DNA from: Pyramidobacter sp.
GTDB taxonomy: Bacteria; Synergistota; Synergistia; Synergistales; Dethiosulfovibrionaceae
Direction of reading: 5' to 3'
Assembly: GCA_017940445.1 (NCBI GenBank)
Contig: JAGAYQ010000038.1
Location: 1-5,009 of the forward strand
DNA: 5,009 bases
The notes beneath the pieces were generated by a model that ran no database searches, was not told the origin of the DNA, and saw only the letters and a program-made list of their open reading frames with translations. The position numbers and the translations under genes were made by a program. This document shows, one piece after another, positions 1 to 4,983 of the stretch (the stretch's first letter is position 1; the number at the start of each line of letters is the position of its first letter).

Positions 1-1
1 G

Positions 2-1027
2 CTTGAATGGGCGAGGAAAGACAATAAGTACTGGATAGGCAATCACTTTGAAGACATCGGCGACCGCTTGCGGGAGAAGTTGCCGGAATACATTCAGCAG
101 GGCATGGGAAGCGTTGAAGCCGGCGAGCAGCTTGAGCAGCTATTTGGCGCTGAGTACAGGCGCAATAAAAGTTACTGGCGGGGCTTTGCAGCCTCTGCAA
201 TAAACCGTTCGCGCACATTTGGCGAGATCAGCGGCTATGAAGAAGCCGGCGTCGCAACATACGAAATCCTCGCCGTGATGGACGAACGCACTTCTCCGGT
301 CTGTAAGTTTATGAACGGCAAGGTGTTCAAGGTCAAGACAGCTGCAAACGTACGCGACGACATCATCAACAGCCTCCCGGAAATGGTGAAAACCAATCAT
401 CCCTGGTTGAGCTTCAAAGACGTTCAGAACATGACTGATGAGCAGCTGCAAGCAGCAGGATTCGTCATGCCGCCTTTTCACTTCCATTGCCGGACGACGA
501 CGGTGATGAGGGATTTTGAGCCGCCTGTTGTTAAGCCTGAATTGCAACCATTGTCAGAAAATGAACTTTATGCTATTGACACGTATACACACGAGCAGGG
601 CTTCATGATCAACGATCTTCTACGGAACAATGAAGACTTAGGGGAATTCGCGGATACCGTTGCTATGCTTGATTCAGGACTACCTAAGGTGCCTACATAC
701 AATGGTGCTGTATATCGTGATTTAGGATTCCAGCGTCGAGGGCAAGAAAAAGATTACGAGAAATACAAAAAAGAACACGAAATAGGCAATACGGTTCATT
801 ACAAAGAATTTATTTCTACATCAAAAAAGTTTAACGTCATGGGTTATACAGGGCCTAAATCCGTGCATATTCTGATAGTGAATAGCACAAAAGGGCATGA
901 TCTTGATAAAATTGGACAAGGATTTGATGGCGAAGATGAAATTTTGTATGAGCGAGGCAGTAGTTTTGAAGTAGTCGACGCCAAGGAAAAGCAGGCGGGG
1001 CTGATCCTCATTCTGAAAGAGGTCTGA
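2..1027 (+). CDS. Phage minor head protein (SPP1 gp7 / Mu F-like) fused to an ADP-ribosyltransferase domain, 5' partial
   Basis: The reading frame is open from base 2, so the gene begins upstream of the window; a TTG at 68 is in frame but has no reason to be the start. Residues below are counted from that TTG. The first half carries the head-morphogenesis signature: DERTSPVC (72-79), then MNGKVF, then a terminal FHFHCR (137-142), with paired Cys and His typical of SPP1 gp7-type proteins. After a linker at about 150-165 comes an ADP-ribosyltransferase domain: VYRDLGF with Arg217, FISTSK with STS 250-252, and ExE as E289-D-E291 followed by ILYERGSSFEV. These are the NAD-binding Arg, the STS motif and the catalytic glutamates of the R-S-E toxin group, which usually modifies arginine. 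gp7-type proteins sit in the capsid and can enter the host with phage DNA, so this may be a delivered effector (inference). The second half is AT-rich compared with the first. Confidence 0.88.
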   Translation, partial: LEWARKDNKYWIGNHFEDIGDRLREKLPEYIQQGMGSVEAGEQLEQLFGAEYRRNKSYWRGFAASAINRSRTFGEISGYEEAGVATYEILAVMDERTSPVCKFMNGKVFKVKTAANVRDDIINSLPEMVKTNHPWLSFKDVQNMTDEQLQAAGFVMPPFHFHCRTTTVMRDFEPPVVKPELQPLSENELYAIDTYTHEQGFMINDLLRNNEDLGEFADTVAMLDSGLPKVPTYNGAVYRDLGFQRRGQEKDYEKYKKEHEIGNTVHYKEFISTSKKFNVMGYTGPKSVHILIVNSTKGHDLDKIGQGFDGEDEILYERGSSFEVVDAKEKQAGLILILKEV

Positions 1028-1029
1028 AA

Positions 1030-1371
1030 ATGGCTCGTTGGTGGTGGAAATATGACAGATTAAAACCGGTCGTAATTCTTTGCAGTACATGCTCGCATTT
1101 GCACTTTGACGGGGAAACGTGTGACGCTTTCCCCTACGGCATTCCAGACCGTTACATCCGCAATGGAGAAGAACACAGGTCAAACGTTCCAGGAGATCGC
1201 GGAATTGCGTTTGAACCGTGGAAAAGTCAAGAGGATTATAGACAATTTCTTGATAAGCACTTTTCAGTGCGTTATGGTCTAAATCCTGAACAAATCCAAA
1301 AGATTTCGGACGATTTTGTCAGCATGGTAGAGGAAGCCATAAAACAAAATGAGAATCCTTCAGGTAGATAG
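1030..1371 (+). CDS. Small phage-associated protein of unknown function with conserved Cys/His motifs
   Basis: This 113-residue soluble protein starts with ATG only 2 bases after the head/ADP-ribosyltransferase stop. Its ribosome site, AAAGAGGT at 1016-1023, lies inside the upstream gene, so the two are probably translationally coupled. It begins with an aromatic run (MARWWWKY). The core has CSTC (Cys18, Cys21), then CDAFPYGIP (31-39), His49, GDRGI (55-59) and FEP (61-63). The spacing suggests a small metal or structural cluster. I recall this CDAFP-GIP-GD-GI-FEP pattern from uncharacterised phage and bacterial proteins; no function is known to me. The C-terminal 50 residues are charged and probably helical. 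GC is low (23 of 60 bases in 1201-1260), like the ADP-ribosyltransferase domain before it. Being last before a terminator and directly after a toxin-like domain, it could be an antidote or partner, but this is inference. Confidence 0.85.
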   Translation: MARWWWKYDRLKPVVILCSTCSHLHFDGETCDAFPYGIPDRYIRNGEEHRSNVPGDRGIAFEPWKSQEDYRQFLDKHFSVRYGLNPEQIQKISDDFVSMVEEAIKQNENPSGR

Positions 1372-1400
1372 CTCATCCACCAGTCGTGGAAGGAGTTTCC

Positions 1401-1437
1401 GAGGTCGTCGCCATGACAGGCGGCGGCCTCTGTTTTA
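1401..1437 (+). terminator. Intrinsic terminator after the small phage gene
   Basis: Arms 1401-1412 (GAGGTCGTCGCC) and 1419-1430 (GGCGGCGGCCTC) pair over 12 positions, two of them G-U, around the loop ATGACA. The tail is TGTTTTATG. The U run is short, so partial read-through into the XkdF gene is plausible. It separates the ADP-ribosyltransferase/small-protein pair from the next structural gene. Confidence 0.65.
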
Positions 1438-1465
1438 TGCCAAAACGTAGAAAGGGGTGAGAGCA

Positions 1466-1900
1466 TTGGCAGACGTTTCTCGCATGATCGACTTTAAGAA
1501 AAAGGCGGCAGCGAAGCAGCTTGTTTTTGGCGAGGTCTACGTGCCGAACGAGAAAGACACTGACGGCAACTGGATGACTGCGGACACGATCGAGAAAATG
1601 GCGCACGCCTTCCTTCATGAGGCGCGGATGCAGCAGATTGACCGCAATCACACCGGCGCGCGCGACAAGGGCGAAGTGGTCGAATCGTTCATTGCCCGCA
1701 AGGGCGACCCGGATTTTACTGAGGGCGCGTGGGTCGTGGGCGTGCACGTCACTGACAACGACGTATGGGAGCAGATCGAAAAGGGCGAGCTGACCGGCTT
1801 TTCGATTGAAGGAACGGGAACGCTCATTCCCGAAAACGAACCTGACAAGGAGGGCGAAAAGGAAGAATTGTATTTTCGCCGCATCCCGGCCCGCAGATGA
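1466..1900 (+). CDS. XkdF-like putative phage maturation protease
   Basis: The 144-residue protein resembles the XkdF family of PBSX-like phages, annotated as putative serine proteases that mature the prohead. After a basic N-terminus (MIDFKKKAAAKQ) come VFGEVYVPNEKDTDGNWM, DRNHTG with His62, and a terminal GFSIEGTG with Ser113. His and Ser in this arrangement resemble the catalytic pair of prohead proteases (inference by pattern). The start is TTG at 1466, because the ribosome site AAAGGGGTGA at 1451-1460 sits 5 bases before it; the in-frame GTG at 1457 overlaps that site. The protein ends soon after the conserved domain with an acidic-then-basic tail (EELYFRRIPARR). Family members often continue further, so the C-terminus may be cut by the prophage breakpoint. 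GC is high (38 of 60 bases in 1681-1740), unlike the preceding gene. Confidence 0.8.
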   Translation: MADVSRMIDFKKKAAAKQLVFGEVYVPNEKDTDGNWMTADTIEKMAHAFLHEARMQQIDRNHTGARDKGEVVESFIARKGDPDFTEGAWVVGVHVTDNDVWEQIEKGELTGFSIEGTGTLIPENEPDKEGEKEELYFRRIPARR

Positions 1901-2055
1901 AAATCAATTCCGTTTGTCCCCGGCGTCAATCCACAATTTCAAAAAAAATTTCTTCGTTTTTTGTCACCCGTACTCCTCCAAAAGGCACGCTGATCCAGAC
2001 AGTCACACGGTTCGTTGCACCTTGAGCCCGATTTAAAATAAACCAAAATTCCCTA

Positions 2056-2084
2056 TTGACAGAAAAAATGAACAGTGCTATTAT
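2056..2084 (+). promoter_or_regulatory. Sigma70-type promoter of the solute-binding protein gene
   Basis: A perfect -35 TTGACA at 2056-2061 is followed by a 17-bp spacer and TATTAT at 2079-2084, with a TG at 2076-2077 giving an extended -10. AT-rich sequence at about 2030-2055 could act as an UP element. Transcription would start near 2091, leaving a leader of about 60 nt. The rest of the 1901-2151 gap holds no gene I can support. Confidence 0.82.
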
Positions 2085-2106
2085 TCCAACCATCAACAAA
2101 AAACAC

Positions 2107-2136
2107 AAGTTCGTTTCCAGACGAACAAGTGAACTT
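2107..2136 (+). promoter_or_regulatory. Leader inverted repeats with two exclusive pairings before the solute-binding protein gene
   Basis: GTTCGT (2109-2114) pairs with ACGAAC (2121-2126) across a 6-nt loop. Alternatively AAGTTC (2107-2112) pairs with GAACTT (2131-2136), ending one base before the AGGAGG ribosome site at 2138-2143. The two pairings share bases 2109-2112, so only one can form at a time. Stems are only 6 bp, so this may be an operator, an mRNA-stability hairpin or chance. Confidence 0.4.
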
Positions 2137-2151
2137 TAGGAGGAAATCACA

Positions 2152-2925
2152 ATGAAAAAATCACTGTTTGCCCTTGCATTCGCATCCCTGTTCGCCGCGT
2201 CCTGCGCGTTTGCCGCATATGTCCCCGGCGAGACCAAGAAGCTGGTCGTCGGCACCTCGTGCACCTACCCGCCCTATGAGTTCGTCAGCCCCGAAGGCAA
2301 GCCCTCCGGTTTCGACATCGAGCTGATGGAGGCCATCGGCGCAAAAATGGGCGTCGCGATCGAGTGGTTCGATACCGGCAAGTTCGACTCGCTGCTCGCC
2401 GCCATCCCCACCGGCAAGGTCGACTGCGCCATCGCCGGCATGAGCGCCACCAAGGAGCGCGCCAAGAGGATGCTCTTCTCCGACATCTACGAAGTGTCGC
2501 ACAGCGCCATCGTCACCAAGGCTTCGCTTTCGCCCAAGAACGACGCCGATCTCAAGGGCCTCGTCGGCTCCGTCCAGCAGGGCACCGTTCAGGAGACCGC
2601 GCTCCTGCCCATCAAGGATCAGTTCGGCTTCGAGCTCAAGCTCTTCCCCAAGTTTGACGACTGCATGCTCGACATGGTCACCGGCCGCACCGACTTCTCG
2701 CTGATGGACATCCCCGTCGCCCACAAGTACATGGCCATGCCTGCCTTCCAGGGCAAGATCAAGATCGCCTACAGCAAGATCATCACCGGCGCCGGCAAGG
2801 CCATCGCCATGCCTCTGGGCAGCGACGCGCTCGCCGCCGACATCAACAAGGCCCTCGCCGCCCTCGAAGCCGACGGCACCGTCCAGGCGCTGCGCGACAA
2901 GTGGGGCATCAAGTTCGAGATCTGA
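2152..2925 (+). CDS. Periplasmic amino-acid-type ABC transporter solute-binding protein
   Basis: The 257-residue protein has a Sec signal peptide: MKK, a hydrophobic run to about residue 18, and a probable cleavage after AFA at 19-21. Cys18 follows FAAS, a poor lipobox, so a soluble periplasmic form is likelier than a lipoprotein. The mature part is a family 3 (SBP_bac_3) binding protein: GTSCTYPPYEF, the family signature GFDIELMEAIGAKM (53-66), and MSATKER (98-104), whose Thr100 and Arg103 correspond to residues that hold the ligand carboxylate and backbone. Asp186 in LMDIPVA matches the acidic residue that binds the amino group. Length is normal. These features indicate a polar or charged amino acid ligand; which one cannot be read from sequence. 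The start is fixed by AGGAGG at 2138-2143, 8 bases upstream. No permease or ATPase gene is adjacent in this window, and it has its own promoter. Strongly GC-ending codons suggest high expression. Confidence 0.93.
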   Translation: MKKSLFALAFASLFAASCAFAAYVPGETKKLVVGTSCTYPPYEFVSPEGKPSGFDIELMEAIGAKMGVAIEWFDTGKFDSLLAAIPTGKVDCAIAGMSATKERAKRMLFSDIYEVSHSAIVTKASLSPKNDADLKGLVGSVQQGTVQETALLPIKDQFGFELKLFPKFDDCMLDMVTGRTDFSLMDIPVAHKYMAMPAFQGKIKIAYSKIITGAGKAIAMPLGSDALAADINKALAALEADGTVQALRDKWGIKFEI

Positions 2926-2955
2926 TCATTCCGCAAAAAATCAAATCCAGTTCAT

Positions 2956-2990
2956 TTTCTGTCAACTGATAAATTTTCAGTTGACAGAAA
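2956..2990. repeat. Perfect 14-bp inverted repeat overlapping the argG -35 box
   Basis: Arms TTTCTGTCAACTGA (2956-2969) and TCAGTTGACAGAAA (2977-2990) are exact reverse complements around the 7-base loop TAAATTT. It lies 30 bases after the solute-binding protein stop and is followed by TTCTTTAG, so it could be a weak terminator for that gene. The right arm also contains the argG -35 box TTGACA (2981-2986), so it could equally be an operator. The two roles are not exclusive. Confidence 0.75.
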
Positions 2991-3009
2991 TTCTTTAGAG
3001 TGATATAGT
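2981..3009 (+). promoter_or_regulatory. Sigma70-type promoter of argG
   Basis: TTGACA at 2981-2986, a 17-bp spacer and TATAGT at 3004-3009, with TG at 3001-3002 forming an extended -10. Transcription should begin near 3016, within the small palindrome TTCATT-C-AATGAA at 3013-3025, giving a leader of about 80 nt. I see no clear ARG box (TGAAT, 4 bases, ATTCA), so ArgR control cannot be claimed. Confidence 0.8.
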
Positions 3010-3022
3010 TCCTTCATTCAAT

Positions 3023-3063
3023 GAACTCAACTTCAATTTCGCATCACGGCGAAAGAAGAGTTC
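3023..3063 (+). promoter_or_regulatory. Long hairpin in the argG leader
   Basis: Three nested stems can stack: GAACT (3023-3027) with AGTTC (3059-3063), CTTC (3031-3034) with GAAG (3055-3058), and TTTCGC (3037-3042) with GCGAAA (3049-3054), closing on the loop ATCACG. That is 15 base pairs broken by two small asymmetric loops of 3 and 2 nt on the 5' side. It begins about 8 nt after the predicted transcription start and ends 18 nt before the ribosome site GGAGG at 3082-3086. No U run follows, so it is not a terminator. It may stabilise the mRNA or bind a regulator; it does not match a riboswitch class I know. Confidence 0.5.
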
Positions 3064-3095
3064 GCAAAAATTTTGACGCACGGAGGCGTTTTACA

Positions 3096-4316
3096 ATGGA
3101 TAAGAGCAAAATCAAAAAGATCGTTCTGGCCTATTCTGGCGGCCTTGACACCTCGATCATCATCCCCTGGCTGAAGGAGAACTACAACAATCCCGAGATC
3201 ATCGCCGTGTCCGGCAACGTCGGACAGGCCGACGAGCTTGAAGGCCTTGAGGAGAAGGCGCTCAAGACCGGCGCGAGCAAGCTGATCGTCGCCGACCTCG
3301 TCGACGAGATGATGGACGAGATCGTCATCCCCGCTCTGAAGATGGACGCCAAGTACGAGACGTATCTGCTCGGCACCGCGTTCGCCCGCCCCATCATCGC
3401 CAAGAAGCTTTGCGAGGTTGCCAAGGCCGAAGGCGCCGACGCCATCGCTCACGGCGCGACCGGCAAGGGCAACGATCAGGTGAGATTCGAGCTGGCCATC
3501 AAGCGCTTCCTGCCCGATATCCCCATCATCGCCCCCTGGCGCGAGTGGGACATCAAGTCGCGCGACGAAGAGATCGACTACGCCGAGGCGCACAAGATCC
3601 CGCTCAAGATCTCGCGCGAAACCAACTACTCCAAGGACAAGAACATCTGGCACCTCAGCCACGAAGGCCTTGACCTCGAAGACCCCGCGAACGAGCCGAA
3701 CCTCGACAAGCCCGGCTTCCTCGAGATGGGCGTTTCGCCCTACGCCGCGCCCGACAAGCCCGAATACGTGAGCATCGACTTCGAAGCCGGCGCCCCCGTA
3801 GGCCTGAACGGCGTCAAGATGAAGCCCGCTGACATCGTCTGGAAGCTGAACGAGATCGGCGGACGCAACGGCGTCGGCATCATCGACATCGTCGAGAACC
3901 GCCTTGTCGGCATGAAGGACCGCGGCGTGTACGAGACGCCCGGCGGCACCATCCTCTACTTCGCCCATGCCCAGCTCGAGATGATCACGATGGACAAGGA
4001 CACGCTGCACCTCAAGCAGAAGCTGGCCGTCGACTTCGCCGACATGATCTACAACGGCAAGTGGTACACCCCGCTCCAGGAAGCCCTCTGCGCCTTCGCC
4101 AACGAAGCCAACAAGTACGTCACCGGCACCGTCAAGCTGAAGCTGTACAAGGGCAACATCATCCCCGCCGGCACCACCTCGCCCTGCACCCTCTACTCCG
4201 AAAACCTCGTCACCTTCGGCGAGAGCGACTACGATCAGTCTCAGGCCGCCGGCTTCATCAACCTCTGGGGCCTGCCCATCACTGTCCACGCCATGCGCGA
4301 GCAGGGCAAGCTGTAA
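3096..4316 (+). CDS. argG: Argininosuccinate synthase
   Basis: The enzyme joins citrulline and aspartate using ATP to give argininosuccinate, AMP and pyrophosphate, the penultimate step of arginine synthesis, in the cytoplasm. The 406-residue protein is of normal family length. Near the N-terminus is the ATP-pyrophosphatase P-loop AYSGGLDTS (12-20), the first family signature; [12 protein letters not shown] (120-131) is the second. Other conserved pieces are NVGQ (41-44), LLGTAFARP (91-99), IAPWREW (145-151), [22 protein letters not shown] and the late GFINLWGL. It looks intact and resembles the type I group that includes animal enzymes. The start is ATG 3096, 9 bases after GGAGG at 3082-3086; an in-frame ATG at 3021 would add 25 unconserved residues, lacks a ribosome site and falls almost at the predicted transcription start. 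argH is not adjacent in this window. The gene has its own promoter and ends at a terminator, so it is monocistronic. Confidence 0.97.
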   Translation: MDKSKIKKIVLAYSGGLDTSIIIPWLKENYNNPEIIAVSGNVGQADELEGLEEKALKTGASKLIVADLVDEMMDEIVIPALKMDAKYETYLLGTAFARPIIAKKLCEVAKAEGADAIAHGATGKGNDQVRFELAIKRFLPDIPIIAPWREWDIKSRDEEIDYAEAHKIPLKISRETNYSKDKNIWHLSHEGLDLEDPANEPNLDKPGFLEMGVSPYAAPDKPEYVSIDFEAGAPVGLNGVKMKPADIVWKLNEIGGRNGVGIIDIVENRLVGMKDRGVYETPGGTILYFAHAQLEMITMDKDTLHLKQKLAVDFADMIYNGKWYTPLQEALCAFANEANKYVTGTVKLKLYKGNIIPAGTTSPCTLYSENLVTFGESDYDQSQAAGFINLWGLPITVHAMREQGKL

Positions 4317-4341
4317 ACGCCTCCAGCAAAACACACGCACA

Positions 4342-4380
4342 AAAGAGGTCCGGGATTTTTTCCGGACCTCTTTGCTTTTT
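4342..4380. terminator. Strong, probably bidirectional intrinsic terminator after argG
   Basis: AAAGAGGTCCGG (4342-4353) pairs perfectly with CCGGACCTCTTT (4362-4373) around an 8-base T-rich loop, followed on the + strand by GCTTTTT. On the minus strand the same stem is followed by TGTG after a UUUU run that overlaps the stem base, giving a weaker terminator for the convergent membrane-protein gene, whose stop is only 13 bases away from the stem. Confidence 0.93.
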
Positions 4381-4385
4381 ACTGC

Positions 4386-4865
4386 TTATGCCGCATCCCG
4401 GGGCCACAGGCGGCGCTGCAGCGCCGCAAAGGCTGTGCGCACGGCGGGGCCGGCGGCGCACAGCTGCCAGGCCAGTGCCATCGGATAGTTGGCAACGAGC
4501 ATCCTGCCCCACACAGCCGGCCAGTTCCCGGGCAGGCCGCCGTTCAGCAGCAGCATGGCCGAAAAGCTCATATACGGGCACATCATGCTCACCATGCAGC
4601 AGCTCACGACGATGGGAATAAAACGCGGCCGCACGTTCAGGCGGCGCACGACGGCAAGGGCTAGTTTGTGCGCCACTGGGCTGATGATCGGGAATTCAAC
4701 GGCCAGCGCCGCGGCGCAGAGCTGGAGCATCTCAGCGGCCGTGCGGGATGAAAAACCGGCCAGGCCGGCCGGCGAGAGCCAGACGTTGTACAGCACCATC
4801 CAGACGACCATCGTCGGGATCATCATCAGCGTAAAGACCAGTTCCTGAAACTTCGTTTTGGGCAT
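4386..4865 (-). CDS. DUF2798-type four-helix membrane protein of unknown function
   Basis: The 159-residue protein is very hydrophobic, with four likely transmembrane helices at about residues 10-30, 45-66, 82-107 and 118-142. Helices 1-2 and 3-4 look like two copies of one unit: each pair has a Met-rich first helix and a second helix with a Pro near its middle or end (EFPIISPVAHKL and NYPMALAWQLCAAGPAV), followed by a basic stretch (VVRRL and LQRRL). This arrangement matches DUF2798 proteins from anaerobic gut bacteria as I remember them; no molecular function is established for them. The start is ATG at 4865, preceded on its strand by AGAGGT at 4878-4873 with 7 bases of spacing. An in-frame upstream ATG at 4943 would add 26 residues encoded by a leader hairpin and has no ribosome site. 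The gene is convergent with argG and appears to be transcribed alone. Confidence 0.82.
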   Translation of the reverse strand: MPKTKFQELVFTLMMIPTMVVWMVLYNVWLSPAGLAGFSSRTAAEMLQLCAAALAVEFPIISPVAHKLALAVVRRLNVRPRFIPIVVSCCMVSMMCPYMSFSAMLLLNGGLPGNWPAVWGRMLVANYPMALAWQLCAAGPAVRTAFAALQRRLWPRDAA

Positions 4866-4884
4866 CGTGAAAACCTCTTTTGGG

Positions 4885-4944
4885 AAAAAATAAATGAGCC
4901 GCTGGAACGCAACCGGACTTATGTCGGGGTTCCAACGGCTCATT
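4885..4944 (-). terminator. Leader terminator (putative attenuator) of the DUF2798 gene
   Basis: Read on the minus strand, AATGAGCCGTTGGAAC (4944-4929) pairs with GTTCCAGCGGCTCATT (4908-4893) over 16 positions, with one G-U, around a 20-nt loop that can itself form a small hairpin (GAC/GTC extended by CC/GG). The stem is followed by TATTTTTT, a good U tract. It starts about 3-4 nt after the predicted transcription start and ends before the ribosome site at 4878-4873, so most transcripts should stop before the gene unless something disrupts it. It could instead define a short separate RNA of about 60 nt. No T-box or other known sensor motif is seen. Confidence 0.72.
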
Positions 4945-4953
4945 GCGTATGAG

Positions 4954-4983
4954 ATTATACCACAAAGTCAAAGACAGATTCAA
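4954..4983 (-). promoter_or_regulatory. Promoter of the DUF2798 gene
   Basis: On the minus strand a perfect TATAAT at 4959-4954 is preceded directly by TGG, giving an extended -10. A -35 candidate TTGAAT lies at 4983-4978 with an 18-bp spacer. Predicted transcription start is near 4947, just before the leader hairpin. Confidence 0.75.

Larger units (their letters stand above)
2..1900 (+). mobile_element. Prophage remnant, partial head-assembly module
   Basis: Three consecutive + strand genes belong to, or travel with, a tailed-phage head module: minor head protein, small unknown protein and XkdF-like protease. The head protein followed by XkdF is the order known from PBSX/SPP1-like phages, where scaffold and major capsid genes come next. 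Here the next gene downstream is a chromosomal solute-binding protein, so the module stops after XkdF. The left side continues past the window edge. I see no integrase, tRNA or duplicated attachment core near the right edge, so deletion or decay seems likelier than a normal prophage end. The exact right boundary is not visible; it lies at or shortly after base 1900. Confidence 0.75.

Noticed and set aside
1938..1962. CAAAAAA ... TTTTTTG pairing as a terminator after XkdF
   Set aside because: The stem is almost all A-T and would be too weak; it is more likely just AT-rich intergenic sequence.
1926..2108. A 60-codon minus-strand frame between the prophage and the solute-binding protein gene
   Set aside because: It covers the strong + strand promoter, has no clear ribosome site and no recognised motif.
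2161..2724. A 187-codon minus-strand frame opposite the solute-binding protein gene
   Set aside because: It is a shadow of the codon bias of the real gene, with no ribosome site or recognisable motif.
2935..2965. Minus-strand TTGACA at 2965-2960 in the left arm of the palindrome as a second promoter
   Set aside because: At 16-18 bp spacing the sequence offers only poor -10 candidates such as GATTTT, and no minus-strand gene follows.
3010..3030. ArgR operator (ARG box) near the argG start
   Set aside because: TTCATTCAATGAA has the half-sites in inside-out order and the wrong spacing for TGAAT-N4-ATTCA.
3021..3095. ATG at 3021 as the argG start or as a leader peptide
   Set aside because: It lies about 5 nt after the predicted transcription start, has no ribosome site, and the 25 extra residues resemble nothing in the family.
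3033..4340. A 435-codon open frame on the minus strand opposite argG
   Set aside because: It mirrors the GC-rich codon pattern of argG, has the low-complexity Asp/Val/Gly/Leu make-up typical of antisense shadows, and argG itself is unmistakable.
4061..4621. A 186-codon + strand frame overlapping the argG end and the convergent gene
   Set aside because: It crosses the terminator, is rich in Arg/His/Pro/Ala as a frame-shifted shadow, and conflicts with two real genes.
4866..4943. ATG at 4943 (minus strand) as start of the DUF2798 protein
   Set aside because: The extra 26 residues would be encoded by the leader hairpin and its U tract; ATG 4865 has a well-placed AGAGGT.
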